Assembly (NCBI RefSeq): GCF_009389715.1
Contig: NC_052399.1
Span: 7,318,585 to 7,382,584, forward strand
Direction of reading: 5' to 3'
DNA from: Phoenix dactylifera
Lineage: Eukaryota > Streptophyta > Magnoliopsida > Arecales > Arecaceae
Length of the DNA: 64,000 nt
The translations under genes and the position numbers were made by a program. How positions within the stretch are numbered: position 1 is the stretch's first letter; each line of letters starts with the position of its first letter. The notes under the pieces are model-generated. The model saw only the letters and a program-made list of their open reading frames with translations, was not told where the DNA came from and ran no database searches. This document shows positions 1-13,170 of the stretch, piece after piece.

Positions 1-17
1 TTCAATGGAAAGCCAGA

Positions 18-290
18 ATGAAAATTTTTGTTCAATCACAAAACTATAAAATATGGAATATCATTATAAATGGACCTCACACACTCTCTCAAAATGTCAA
101 TGAAAAAGACTTAGCACAATTGAATGCTAATGCTATGAACTTTCTATATTGTGCTATCCATGAATCTATATTTCATAAGATTTCTGCGTGCTTATCTGCT
201 AAAGAAATCTGGGATACTTTAAGAAATATTTATGATAAATCTCAAATTAGCTCACATGTGCTTCAATTGCATACTAACAATGAGACTGCA
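18..290 (+). pseudogene. Copia gag N-terminal remnant (UBN2-like)
   Basis: The translation from about 18 to 250 reads like the start of a SIRE-class gag: an aromatic-rich opening (YKIWN), then LNANAMN and the AKEIWDTL motif typical of UBN2-type copia gag. The match fades near 260-290, where the sequence passes into an array of GAGTCGACTC palindromes that happens to be open in the same frame. It is part of the broken element covering 1-14387 and is not a host gene. Confidence 0.7.
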
Positions 291-308
291 GAATCTTCCA
301 CATTAGCC

Positions 309-590
309 GAGTCGACTCCCAGTTTGTCCGAGTCGACTCCTAGAGAAAAACAGTCTGAAAGGCAGAGACTCAGTCTTGGAGATCCTGTGAACGAGTCGAC
401 TCCAAGTATTTCGGAGTCGACTCCCAAGTTAGCCGAGTCGACTCTAACAAGACCCGAGTCGACTCCGAGGCAGAACAGTTCAAAAGACAGAGAATCATCT
501 TTTAGGCCTCTGAGAACGAGACGTCTCCCGAAGATCTCGAGTCGACTCTCAAGGCAGTCGAGTCGACTCCAAGTAAACCCGAGTCGACTC
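309..590. repeat. Array of about nine GAGTCGACTC palindromes
   Basis: The 10-base perfect palindrome GAGTCGACTC, which contains a SalI site, occurs about nine times here with irregular spacing of 20 to 80 bases. Because the unit is its own reverse complement, both strands stay open across the array and translate into Glu-Ser-Thr-Pro or Gly-Val-Asp-Ser repeats. The same palindrome is arrayed inside the 3' LTR near 12838-13170, which ties the two places to the same element family. Confidence 0.85.
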
Positions 591-699
591 GAGGAAGAAA
601 GAACAACAAAAAAATTCAAAAGCTTCCTAAAGACAAAGAAGAAGAGGAAGCAAGAAGAAAGAAAAAAAGAGATAAAAAGGAAGAAAGCCTTGACCAAGG

Positions 700-3600
700 T
701 GCAATAAGGCTTTAAACCCCTAGGTGGCCCTAGAGGACGAGTTTTGTCTCGTGAGGGTTTCCGGCTCAGATACCCACAAACTGCTGTCGAAAGTATTTAT
801 TTTATTGTTTTATAAAATCTAATTTCAAATGCATAAGTGCCAATAATTTCAAAAGCACACAAAGTTTTAATTACTAAGTCAGCCCAAATCCTAGGTCAAG
901 ATGCAACTTAAGTTGAAGTCATTAAGTTTCCCGTTAGAGAGTTGTAAGACTTATTTATACTTAGGTGTTTGGTGATATCTGGACCATACACAAGCTAAGG
1001 CTTTAGATCTCCAAAATACTGCTAAGCTGGTAGTTTCCAAGAATTGGTCAGATATGACCTAATCACTGATTCAAAATCATCCTATCTTGCAAGATTTCGA
1101 GAGTTGTGGATGTTTACTTTAATACCTCATGGGCTTTATCTGTAATATTCCAGTTTACTCGAATTTTTACAACGACGGCTTTCACACTATCGTCTTTTTC
1201 AAGGTCAATATTATTTTCTATTTTTCTATTTTTTTTTCTTCTCTTTTTTTTTTATTTTGTATTTATAAATTACGCACTTTTACTCTTGTAATGATTCCTC
1301 CGTATAGCAAGCATTCAGTCAACACTCCCACACCAGATGGCATAAGGTGTTGGGCATTAAGACTCCCCTACGGACCTATGCTCGGGTTCATCATCACAAG
1401 CCCGTTGACCTTTTAACGATAGGTAGCCCTTTTCGATGTACCTGACTGAATTCACTTCTTTTTTTTTTATTTTTTATAATAGTGAATTAGATAGGTATGA
1501 TTCATCAGGCCTCAAGGTTGCTACCAGACTTAACAACATAATGTTGAACCTAACCCTTAGAAGTGCAGGCCATGTGTGTTGTGAAATTCCAAAGTAAAAA
1601 TTATCTTACAACTCGCTTAAAAGAACTTTTAATAAAAAGAACTCAAATTGACTTACTCCTGACTAGTTATTGGGCTTTTTTAGATTTTATATACTTTGTG
1701 TATTCATCATTTCAGCACTAAGGCATAGAAATTAGGTTTTTTTTTGAGATAAAACTTATTTATTTATTTATTTATTTATATATTTTTTTTTTGAGATAAA
1801 ACTCATTTAAAAATACGAAAACTTTCTTCAAATTCGAATCCTATACCCCCAACCTAGATCAGACATTGTCCTCAATATTTTTTTTAAGTATTATTATTTT
1901 TTTTAATTTTTTTAATAATATTATATTATTATTTTTTTTATTTTTTTTATTATTTTTTTTATTTTGGATAAAAATATGATGCATTTGGAGGATAGAAATA
2001 TTGTACCTTAGTTGCATTAGTAATATGAGGACTTCTGAAAAAAATACGACAAGAAAATGTGCAAAAATAATCTATGAAAATTGGGTTGCCTCCCAACAAG
2101 CGCTAAGTTTAACGTCTTCAGCCAGACGCAGTGCATCCTTATCAAATCATACCGGGTATAGTTGATTCTAATGTTCTGATCTCAGCTTGAATATTCTTAA
2201 GGGTCCGTTCTATTTCAGGGTCAAAAGGTAATAGTTCAGGAGATCTGGAATGACACCCAAGCATGCACCAATACTTTTCGGATCAGTCACGTACAGTCAA
2301 GCATGCACTAAAAGAAAAACACATCAATTCCTTATGTTTATCCTAAAATCACTAGACAGCTCCTAACTAGTTTGAAGAGGGCACCTAAGCCTCCAATCCA
2401 GTCTAATGACTGAGCTGACCAGGTAAGCTCCCAGATAAGTGGGGGGGTCACGATGCGTTGCAAAGGTCCCACTTAAAAACCACTTGCCTCGAACAGATGA
2501 ACTATCTCCCTTGGGACAAAGCTTGCCTAGACATCAACTGAGTCACAGAGCGAAATTGGTGCAACTTTCGGTGATCTTCGTCCTATTGAGCTCGAATGTC
2601 CCTAGGGGCCAACGTCTAATTGATTTTAATTAACGTGATGGCTATGTGAGAATTGATTCACCTAATTTGGACAAGAATCTGGTGATGAAATCCAGTTCTT
2701 ATCTTGTAGGGGTGATTGCCCTTACTATGTGCGGATTAATTGGTGTATGTGTATTAAGCATGCATTCACACTTTTGCTGAATTTAAAATCAAACAATCAC
2801 CATAATATTTTAGGCTAATTGGAAATCAATTTAAATAAGAAAGGTTCAGATGTTACCAAAAGGAATTTTCCCAGCAATTTTTTTTTAATTTTAAAGCAAA
2901 CCTCTACAGCCTCCCTTTTCCAGCAGTTCTCTTTTTGATTGTCCCAGATGCTCTCTTTGATTCCTGATCAAATCATACAAAAAGAAAAACCCAAAAATTA
3001 ATAAGAGAGAAAAAAAGGATAAGTAAAGTAACAAAAATAGAAAATATTTTTATTTTTTTAGATATATATATATAATTATTATTATTTTATTTTTATTTAT
3101 TTTTTTAAAATTTTTTTATAAAAAGAAAAATAATTATGCTAGCAATCCCCGGCAACGGCGCCAAAAATTGATAGTCAACTTTAAAGACCACGCAATGGCA
3201 CGTATCTAGTAGGATAGTGATTACGGGTATCGATCCACAGGAATTGGGGTACAGTTGTTTTTCTTTAAAATACAAATATTTAAAAGGATGAATTTGTAAA
3301 GACTATTAAACTAAGCAATTTAATAAAAGAAAATGCAATTAAAGGGATATCAATTTAGAAGAACCTAGGGCAAGGAATTCACCACTAACATCGGAACAAG
3401 GGTTATTTGTATTTTAATTTATTCTTGGATTAACATGCAAATTGGCTACAAGCCTAAAATGCATTCGAATAAAATTTCACAAAAGTAATTTAGGCATAGT
3501 CCATCTTTAGTTAGCATGAAATGTCTATCCTAATCTAAGGTGGTAGCACATCGCATCTTCCTTAAGCATGAACTATCTTATTTTTACTTCAATGATCATG

Positions 3601-5345
3601 AAGAGCAGTTGTATAAACTTCATATTTAAAATCACAGAAATTAAGTATGAGATGAAATAAAATATTCATTAAAAACAATAAGTTCATACACCTCCAAAAA
3701 TAAAAAAAAATTAAAATATAAAAATCCTTATCCTTTTGCTAGGGCTGCATCCAGCCCTAGTGGAAAGTTTAGCCCTCCATGAAAAGTTGAACAGTGGCAG
3801 CACCGAGAGCTTCCATTTCTTCTTGTCTTCCCCCGGCCTTTGGTTCCCTTCTTCCTCTTTTATCTCCTGTGGGAATTCCTCCGAAGGATGAATGGGATTA
3901 GCCGGCTCCCTTGGAATGGTTCCCCCAAAATACCCAAACTCTTCTCTCTCCTTTTATTTTTTTCTTCTTCCCGTGGGAGCTTGTGGGATTCCGCCTCTGA
4001 GAAGATCTTGATGGGGATCAGTCCCCGGTGGGGAAGAGGGAATGCCCCCCGGTGGGGGAAGAAGGATTTGCCTTCTCGGTTCACGCTTGGGCCTTTTATA
4101 GGCTGCGTTTCTCCCCCTCTCTCCTCTGTTCTGAATGAAAGATAAGGATAGACTTTTGCCGTTGGCGGAATGCAGGGATTCGCTGGGCTACGATCCGTGA
4201 AGCTCGGACGTTTGGAAATCTCAGCTGCAGGTTCGGATGATGCTGAAACACATGCGGCTGGCAGCTGGGAGTCTGGTTTTATTCTGTGAAGATAAGCTTG
4301 GAAAGGATGTGGAGGATGTCACGGAGAAACAGGGATGCTTTTGTTCTAATCTAGATTCGGTTTGAGAAGGAATCGGAAGAGGAAATGAAGATGGGAGCGT
4401 GGAGTTGGGAGGTTACGAACGGATTGAATATGAAACAGGAGAGATAAGTTGGGATCTCGGCTGAAGCATAGAATGAGCGGAGGAAGGGATGCTGTGAGTT
4501 GGTTTGAGTCCGCAGGGGGTGTTTGGATCTCGGCTGATAACAGGGAGATGAAGTTCGATCGCAGATAATTGAGGATGAAGCCGAATCATTGCAGATGCTG
4601 GGAGGAAAACAGAACGACGGAGCTTGATTTGCGGACGGGATTAGTGGAACAGTTGGGATGAAGATGGATACGGGATACGGATGATGTTGTTTTGTGAGCT
4701 GCTCTGTTTTGTTTCCGTGAAGTCTGGGATGCTCATCTGGCTGGCCACGAGATAGGGATTGGAAGACTCATGGTAGAAGCTCATGGCTAACCATGGGATG
4801 CTGGGTTTATCCGTGGGAGAATGGAGAAGATCTCACGGTTGAAGAAGCTTCTGTTCTTTGGACATGGGATGAAGATGAAGTTGATCACAGAAAAAATGGG
4901 ATCCGGGGTCAAACGTGGACGCGGCTGAATGCCGTCGTGGGATTTCGAACGTGAGATCGTTCCGGGAGAAGGATCTCATGCGGATGGTAGCTGTTAATAG
5001 GATCGCTGTGAACTCGGAAAGATGAAATGGATGTGGAGTTCGGGAGGATGAGGTGGATGTTGGGAGATTAGTTGAGATGAAGACACGGGAGACTTGATGG
5101 ATACGGCTGAGAACACATGGGTTGTATCATGGGTGTTTGATACAGGGAATGTGATCCTATTTAGTTGGTTGGAACGTGTGGGAAGGGAATTAAGTGACTG
5201 ATATGTGACACAGGGAAATTTTGTTGAGCCAAATGCAGGAAAGGACCAAGGGAGTTGGGATGAATCTGAAAGGGTCTTGATTTGCGGGGCTGCATGCGAT
5301 TTGGGTTCAGAATGAATTTGACTTGACCTGCATACGTTAGATTCA
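700..5345 (-). mobile_element. Non-coding LTR retrotransposon relic, minus strand, tRNA-Asp primer site (Athila/Tat-like Ty3/gypsy)
   Basis: Positions 3146-3163 match the 3' end of plant tRNA-Asp, so on the minus strand this is a primer binding site (TGGCGCCGTTGCCGGGGA), as used by Athila-type elements. A TG at 3169 opens the adjoining LTR on the plus strand; it runs right to about 5345, where copia gag resumes after a short unassigned stretch. To the left (about 700-3145) is internal non-coding DNA, including the 'gggttgcctccc' segment near 2083 that I know from plant gypsy elements. I found no gag or pol coding. No matching left LTR is visible, so the left edge is approximate and the element looks incomplete, or is a large non-autonomous derivative. 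It is nested in the copia element. Confidence 0.55.
3169..5345 (-). repeat. 5' LTR of the minus-strand tRNA-Asp-primed element
   Basis: This block lies between the tRNA-Asp primer site (3146-3163) and the return of copia-derived sequence. It opens with TGATAG on the plus strand and probably closes at a CA near 5344. It has no coding content that I recognise; open frames such as 3840-4145 and 4994-5362 look like chance. The outer boundary is inferred because the partner LTR was not found. Confidence 0.45.
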
Positions 5346-5441
5346 ACCAATAAAAAAATCAAACTTGAATTATTTTTAATACTTTATTAAAATGTAATGA
5401 TGAAAGGGAACATTTATTTTTTTCATGTTTAAATATAAAAT

Positions 5442-6251
5442 ATGTGCATTAAAATGATGATAAGTGCTATGAAAAAGATATTAATTTATGCATTATTTAG
5501 CACTTATCACAAGAAAGAGTCAAGCAAGAAAATGAAAGCTAGGAGCAACAATGATGATGTTAGCTCCAAAGAACTACAAGAGGTAACTAACTTATGCTTT
5601 ATGGCACAAGAAGATAAGGTAAAATCTAAATCTACTTCTACATCAAATGATTTTCATGAAGAATTCCCTTATGATGAATTATTAAATGCTTTCCATGATT
5701 TGTATGGTGAATGTAGAAAATTAGCTATGAAGAATAAAAATCTTAAAAAGCTAAATCTCGAAATTGCAAAAGAAAGAAATTCTAGTGATGAAATACAAGA
5801 TAAACTAAATTCTGAAAATAAAAGCTTAAGGTTAAATTTAGAACAATTGATTCAAAAAAATCAGAGTTTAATTAAAGAAAATCAAAACTTAAGTAAAGAA
5901 ATTAACCAATTAAAATCTTTTATTAACAAATTCACTGTAAGTTCAGAAAGATTAAAAATGATGTTTGAAAGCCAGTATGTTGCTTATGATAAATCAAAAC
6001 TTGGCTTGACTCCTTTACTTAACAATAAATCTCTAGAAAAAAAGGTTATCAATTCACCAAGCAAACCATTAAATAAGATAACTTATTTCAAACATGAAAA
6101 GAATGGGCATAACAACTTTACCTATCGTTCCAACATAATTAAATCAAGTGGTAAAGTTATTACAATTAAACAAATTTGGGTTCCAAAAGGAATTATATGT
6201 CCTAACTCTCAAGGACCCAAGCAAACTTGGGTATCCAAAATGAAAATATGA
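5442..6251 (+). pseudogene. Copia SIRE-type gag C-terminal remnant
   Basis: A 269-residue open frame. From about residue 27 it resembles the C-terminal half of SIRE gag: an 'LCFMAQEDK' segment, then 'YDELLNAFHDLYGECRKL', followed by a Lys/Asn/Leu-rich coiled coil over roughly residues 85-165 and a tail containing 'KQIWVPKG' and 'WVSK'. The first ~25 residues do not match and are probably junction sequence. It belongs to the broken element covering 1-14387. The predicted protein is low-complexity coiled coil and should not be annotated as a host gene. Confidence 0.75.
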
Positions 6252-8330
6252 GGATATAGATGTAGGTGTGCCAAGATACCCATGGAACAAATAAAACTTT
6301 CATACAAATGGGTGTTCTAGACACACGTCAAAAAATGAAACTTAAAATATACTTATGAAAAGTAATAAAAAAATAATAATAATGAAATCAGTAATCCTTG
6401 CATCTCATCATTATTTTTGCTTTAGTATTTGATTAAAATATGAATTGCAAGTATTGATCAATTTTGTAATATAGAAAATACTTTTGGAAATATAATCAAA
6501 TCACTTCATTTTATAGTATGCTTTACTCACTATTGGATAAGTTGCTAAATGATTAATCAATTTATTAAGAATAACTCTATGAATTCTCTATATGCTTGAT
6601 TGAGAGTTTTTATCCATGGCATTATTGTTTATCGATCATAGATATAAAAATGTATACTTGGTATGCCTTTGAATATATGCACTATGAATACCAAGATTAA
6701 AGAAACCATCTTTGGCATATAAAATCAACTCATGCTAGTATGTACTTAATCTCAAAAGACCTTGCCATTGGCTTACTTAGATTATCTTCTGAAAGGTCAA
6801 AGTTTGCTATGCATGTTAACTAAGGAAACAAACAAAAATCAATTTCTAAATCTAAAGGTATTGTTTCCATTACTAAGTTTTCAAAAGCTTACATTAGTTC
6901 TGTTCTTGGCACTCAAATTGAAATATTTTCTACATTGGCACAAACTCACAAAAAGGGTTCAAATGAAAAAGGTTTGCAAACTATGAAAATAAAGAAGTAT
7001 CATGGTATAGTTTTGAAAACCAATTTTGTATCAAGCTGTGCACAGAAAATAATATTGAATACAATTGTTTCTGTATCAAGAACACCATAAATAAAATAGG
7101 ATTAATAGAATTCTTGAAGAAATGAAAAAAGCAATGTTGTATGATAGTCATCTACTTAAATGATTTTTTTTTTAAAAGCTATCATCATTGCTTGTCATAT
7201 ATATGGTTTCTATTAGATCTATTTTTTGATGAAAACTCCATTTGATCTTCTGAAAAATAAAAAATAATCTATTGCATATCTTTCATATTTTTCAGTAGTA
7301 TATGTTATGCTTGATATGATCTTTTGAAAATAATGCCAAATTTGATAAAGATATTTCTATCATTGGATATCATTCATCAAGAAATGCATATAGAACATTC
7401 AATGAAAAGATTCTAGTTATAGAAATATCAATTCATTTTATTCTTTATGAGACTAATGATTTATTATCAAGATACTAAAATCAAATTATATATGTATATG
7501 GTTAATCTTTTGCATATAACAATCTGAAAACTTGTTAATAATTAGAACCAAATTGAGTTTTTCAGAAATGCACTTAATGAAGAAAAATTGATGACTACTA
7601 AAAGACTAAATCAAGAAAAGATGAAATAGATCTTGATGAAATTCTTGCATGATTAGAAGTAAAGATCACCATTATCATTTGCTTGCTTTATGAGCTTTAT
7701 ATTCTGTCAAATGAATGTGTAGAATACACTTCTATGTGGTTATTTCATTAAAAAGATCTATGTAAAATAACCACCTTATTTGAAAACACTCATTACAAAT
7801 ATGATAAAGCAATATATGATTTGGAACAAGCATCAAAAGCATGATATAAAAATTTGAGTAACTTTTTGATAAAAAGTAATAATGATAAATCTATACATTA
7901 AAAAGAAGAATTTGTGATATCTTGCTTGCTCAAAGCATACATTGATGGCATTATTTTTGGTTCTACTAATGAAAATTTATATGGAGATTCTACTATGCTC
8001 ATGCAAAGTAAGTTTGAAATATGTATAATGAATGAATTAACATTTTCTTTCGAACTCCAAATTAAGATAAACAAGGAAGGGGATCTTCATTGACCAAAGT
8101 TAGTCCACAAGAAAACTCTTATAGAAGATTGGCATGAAGAAGGTATGTCTATGACCCCATCTTGTAGAATTTGAAAAGGATAAGCAAAGTAGATCTATTG
8201 TTTTAAAGCTGTATTGAAGCATGATAGAATAATTATTTTATCATACAGCTAGTAGACCAGATTGTATGCTCATTATGTGCCCTTATGCAAGACTTCAATC
8301 TAACTCTAATGAATCACATTTTATTGATAA
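6252..8330 (+). pseudogene. Eroded copia pol with reverse transcriptase trace
   Basis: No long open frame is left, but short translated stretches between about 7800 and 8330 recall copia reverse transcriptase and the start of RNase H: the 'YIDGIIFGSTNE' segment near 7935 and the 'TASRPD' type segment near 8245. The part before 7800, where protease and integrase would be, is largely unrecognisable. This is fossil DNA of the same element, with many breaks. Confidence 0.6.
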
Positions 8331-11300
8331 CAAATGAATCATAATCTGAATTTTGATAGAAATAATTGTTTAAGGCAATTTGATCAAAACTTAGCTAGCA
8401 TGCCTTATTGACAATTATCTTAAGCAAATAGAATCTAAGCTAAATTGATTTTCAAAATAAGAAATTGATTTGATCTTGATGAATCTTTCTATTGCCTCAC
8501 ATGCTTGTCCTTGAACCATCTTGGTTAATGAAACTATCTTTTTAGTTCAAGTGATATGTGCTTGCTTATATTTAGGCAATCTCTTGAGTAAAGTGACTCA
8601 ACATTCAACTATTGTCATATCTTATATTGAGTCATCTAGTTAAAAATATGTTGGATGAATGTTTTGTATCTTGAAGAAACTAATGACTTTCTTTCAAGAA
8701 AGAAAAGGAGTTTGTTAATAATGCAGGATCCTTGAGCAAGAAAATGAGAGATTTCAACTTGAAGGACACCTCCGCATAAGATACAATAAACATTCACATG
8801 CAAACAAGAGAGAGGACTTTCTTCAGCCAAAAGTTCACACATAAGAAATCTAGTTTGACTTGAAGAATCTAGAATGAATCGGTAATTTTAGATACCTCTC
8901 TCATAAATTAGCTGAGCAAAGTCAATAACTTAAATCTTATTGTGGCATGGTTAAAATCTTTAATTATTAATTTCTTGATATCATGTCTATATATGTATTA
9001 ATTGACTTATGCTTTTAGAAATTGATTCATGATTTGCTCAAACTAAAATATTCCTTTGCCTATATCATAACCATGAAATACACAAGTATATGCTTAAAAT
9101 GTTGATTTAAAATGACTTGTGAGAAGCTATGAATTCTTGAGCATAATGAAAATGTTGTTTGCATGATATACATCTATATGATACATAAGATTATTTCTTT
9201 ATTCTGCTCTTTCATGTAAATTACTTGAGAATAACAAAAAGAGAGAGAGATAAAGAAAAGAAAATGGATATTATTCAAGAGAAGTAAAATCTAAGTAAAG
9301 GCAAATACTCCAATCTTAAGGAAAAGCAAAACAAGCATAATATATTCGGCACATTTGTTAGACTTGTGTGAGCATTCTTTTGGAAGGGATAAAATCCGTA
9401 ATTAATTACACTTAAACAGGGAGAGTTTGAAGTGAACATTTTAACCTTTCTATATTGCTCATCATAGGGATGGTGCCAATGGGGAGGCTAGTGGTAGTAC
9501 CCGGCACTATTTGACCCAACTATTCGGTGTAGGGTATATTAGAGACGGCACAAGAGGGAGGCTAGTGGTAGTACCTCGTGCCCCTTCCAACTCCACCGGA
9601 TAGGGAGCAAATAGAGTATAGAACATAAGAAAGTAAAAACGAAAAACAATATCAAAATGTTCGTTAATTGGTTAAGAAAAGAAATTCAAAAAAAAATGAG
9701 GAAATGAATGACAAAGTAAATGAAAGTATATAAGAAGAATCAAGTCAAGTTTTAATCACTTGGAAACACACCTTAAGGATGAAATTAGTGGAAGATTATA
9801 TTTAAATAGGGGGAGTTTATTTGAAAAGAATTGATTTTGATCCTTGACATGCTTGTTCTTAATATTTTAATGCATGACTTAACACATAATATATTTTGCA
9901 TGTGGCATGATGTTTTGAATTATGGGTTCTCAATATTTTGTAATGCTCCATGCTTGGATAAGTTGATTGAAATATGTTTTAACTTTGCTCACAAGTCTTT
10001 GCTTCACCCTTACCTCAAACTAACTTGTGTTCCAATGCTTGAATGTTTGAAATACTACATAAATATTTTTTTAAGTAATATTAAAAAAATTTCAGTTTTA
10101 TCATTCACGATTATCTTTGAAAGTTAAATAGATTTACAAAAAGAAGAAGAGAAAGATATTTCTATTTAGGCAAAATGAATTGATCTTGATCTATCTTTCT
10201 ACTTGCCTAACTTTGATACATAATGTCCTAATACTTGTTAAAATATCCTCCATCTTGTATCGAAACTCAATATTAAATATAAAGATTCTGAAAGTGCTCT
10301 AATATTATTGAAATATGTGTTTTCAATTTTAGTGATTTAAGATGAGCTACAATGTAGAAGATACATATCTCAAATTATAATTTTAAAAGCCTTCTTGGAA
10401 ATTCTTATGAAAATTCAGAATCTGATTTTGTATAAAAGCTTAAACTTAACTTAGAAATGCTTATATCGTTACATCTTTGTAACCTTAGTTATATGCTTCA
10501 ATAATCGCGTTATTCAGGAGAATAACTCAATATGATTTTTAAATAAAAATTTTAACATAAGAAAAAAAAAACAGAATTAATTTTGATGCCTTGGTTGATT
10601 GTCTCGATACGCATCCGAAACATATCTTTTCTTATCCTTAAAGTGTACTAATATTGGTCTAAATGATGTGTCTTTCAATGATCTTGATTGCAAATAAATA
10701 TTTTTAAATATATGATTTTATTTTGATATTAAAAAGATTTATTGTGCTTCATGTATACATTGCTGAAAAACTATGATTAAGAAATTGAGTTCTATAAAAG
10801 AGTGAATGATCTTAAGTCTAGAAACATTTCAGCTCACTCAAATGATTCTTAAAAGAAAGAAAATGTAAATGCTTTTGAAAGAATTTGAGCTTCAAATGAA
10901 TCATTTTTTGATTAATATTTCTATACATTTTCTCAAAGATTTAGAGAAAGCATAACTTGTTCTTGAAGGATTAGAAAGAGTAATTGGTACAAATTTTGAA
11001 TAATTCCAGATCACTCTACATTCTCGATGTCATAGAATTTCGGTTCTATTCAAAATCTGAAATTCAACAAAGAAAAGAATGATTAAAGAAGAATGCAACT
11101 TTTGAGGGGGAGCTTTGGATATTCAATCTAAATGCAAAATATCACGACCATTTGATAAATATCTTCTATACGTTATGAATTGATTTTGATGAACCTCCTT
11201 ATATTACAAGACTTGCTTTAATTATATAATAAGTTTATACCTTGAGATGAGTTCTATAAAGGTTGTCTTATCTCAAACCTTGAGTCTTATGAAAATAAGC

Positions 11301-12580
11301 TGAAACTTATAGAAAATATATTTTCGAGATTGACAATTTTATTGAACATTATCTTCAAATTCTAAACTCTTAAATGGAATGATCAATTGAGGGGGAGAAA
11401 GAAAATTTCAGAAGGAGAGATCTTATGGAACTTAATCGCATAAATCTATAACTAAAGGAGAGAGAAAGAATACTAAATGAAAAGTGATCCTAATACTCTC
11501 CAATATGTATCATCTGAAATTTAAATCTGAAAATCTTTATGATACACCTTGAGGCTTGTTATTTGGTTAATATATCTTATGCATAAATCATGAACCAAAT
11601 TGCAATTCAAACAGTTGATCTTAAGAGCCTCTAACTTAATGAAAAAGGGGGAGAATAATGTGTTGAATTTTCTTGAGTATCTCTCAGAAAATCTATTTTG
11701 GAATTCACTAATGAGTCCTAATTGGCTTGCTCTTTAGAACTTCAATTTAGTGCCAATTCATATTTTTATGTATCAAATTGTGCTTATTTTTTAAAGGAAT
11801 AAAGTCTTTAAAAGAGCTTTAAAAGAATCTTCAAAGCCTTTGAATTTTATGTATGCTCTAAGATATATCATAAATTGCATGAATTCATATTTTGGTGTTT
11901 ATGCCACAATATTTTTACATCATAAAAGAACTTTGCAATCATACTTAATATATTGCTCTTATACTCTGAAAATTAGTTAAATTGCTCTCATGTTGTTAAA
12001 ATGCTTAATATATTGGGCAAAAGATCTTAAATGAACAAGCTTTCATACTTATTATTGAAGAGAGGTTAGATTTTCATTCGTGCTTTCCTTAAATATTATT
12101 TGTGGTACTTCTTGAATTAACTTAAGAAAGATTCCACCTACACTTGATTTGAAAACTATCTTTGGAATCACATTCGATGTGTTCTCCTCTGAAATTATCT
12201 TAATTGGCTCTGGTCTATGCTCATTAATCTTTTTCTAACATTATTGCCTTGAGTTATATGATTCATATTTTTGCAAAAATTTGACATGCAAATCAGAGTA
12301 CAATAAGAAAAAGAAATATTTGAGTATTCTTATCTTTGTGCTTAATGTTTCACTATCTTTTTGATGTTGTCAAAAAGGGGGAGAAATATCTAAGTATATG
12401 CTCATAATGCTTTATGTGTTGATTATGTTAAGTTGATTAAATCTAAAGCATTATCATGAAGTATATTTTAAAGATATATGTTTTCTACTTCAAACAACTT
12501 AGCTATGCATTACTTCTAGAATACAATATATTTTATATTGCATATGCTCCAAGTTTTGTCATCATCAAAAAGGGGGAGAC
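8331..12580 (+). other. 3' non-coding region of the copia element with repeated purine tracts
   Basis: An AT-rich, non-coding stretch between the pol trace and the 3' LTR, where SIRE-type elements often keep an extra region. Several short purine tracts of the form (A)nGGGGGAG occur, near 9808, 11105, 11391, 11646, 12375 and 12570. The last lies against the LTR and is the presumed polypurine tract. A duplicated stem-loop unit sits at about 9472-9610. I recognise no host gene here; the short open frames at 8636-8842 (minus) and 9831-10127 look like chance. Confidence 0.6.
9472..9610 (+). repeat. Two tandem stem-loop units, period about 74 bp
   Basis: A 20-base segment starting GGGAGGCTAGTGG is repeated exactly at 9482-9501 and 9556-9575. 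Each copy is bracketed by short complementary arms (GTGCC at 9473 with GGCAC at 9503; GGCAC at 9547 with GTGCC at 9578) and followed by a similar CCAACT...TAGGG segment. This makes two tandem units of about 74 bp, each able to form a hairpin. They lie in the copia 3' non-coding region. Confidence 0.65.
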
Positions 12581-12837
12581 TGATGACCCAAAGATTGATT
12601 TAAAGATTGATTTTGATGATCACAAAACCTTGAAGTATAAATACTAATGTTTGTGTTGTAAGAAGAAAGATAATTTGTTTTGCAAGGAACATAGCAAGTT
12701 GAAAAAATACAAGAAGGCCTCAAAAGCTCTCAAGAAAAGTTGGAAGAAAGCTACACTTTATTGGCCCAAGTTTCAAGTTCAAATGATTCAAGTTAGAGGA
12801 GCAAATTCAAAGAAAGATTCAAAAGAATAGTCCTCGA

Positions 12838-13170
12838 GTCGACTCCTGAAAGTTTAGAGTCGACTCTGGCACTCTGGAGTTTCAAGCAACAGCGCTCGAG
12901 TCGACTCCGATACTCTACGAGTCGACTCCGACTGAGAACAAACAAAAAGATAGAGAGTTGATTTTCAGCGCTACAGTGCTCGAGTCGACTCCTACTTCAG
13001 CGCTACAGTGCTCGAGTCGACTCCTACTTCAGTGCTACAGTGCTCAAGTCGACTCCTACTTCAGCGCTACAGTGCGGAGTCGACTCCCAACTACAGTGCC
13101 GACAGACTACTATTCACAAGTGACTCCTGTTTCAGCCGAGTCGACTCCTACTTCAGCCGAGTCGACTCCA
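12838..13170. repeat. Second GAGTCGACTC palindrome array, in the LTR
   Basis: About ten copies of GAGTCGACTC, one with a single change, are spread over 330 bases. Several are embedded in a longer repeating unit 'ctacttcagcgctacagtgctc'. The array sits in the 5' third of the 3' LTR, that is, in its likely U3 part. Confidence 0.85.

Noticed and set aside
263-697. 144-residue minus-strand frame opposite the gag remnant
   Set aside because: It stays open because GAGTCGACTC is its own reverse complement; the product is a GVDS repeat without family features.
690-697. ACCAA as target duplication of the tRNA-Asp-primed element (also at 5345-5349)
   Set aside because: The element end next to the left ACCAA does not begin with the expected LTR sequence, so the match may be chance.
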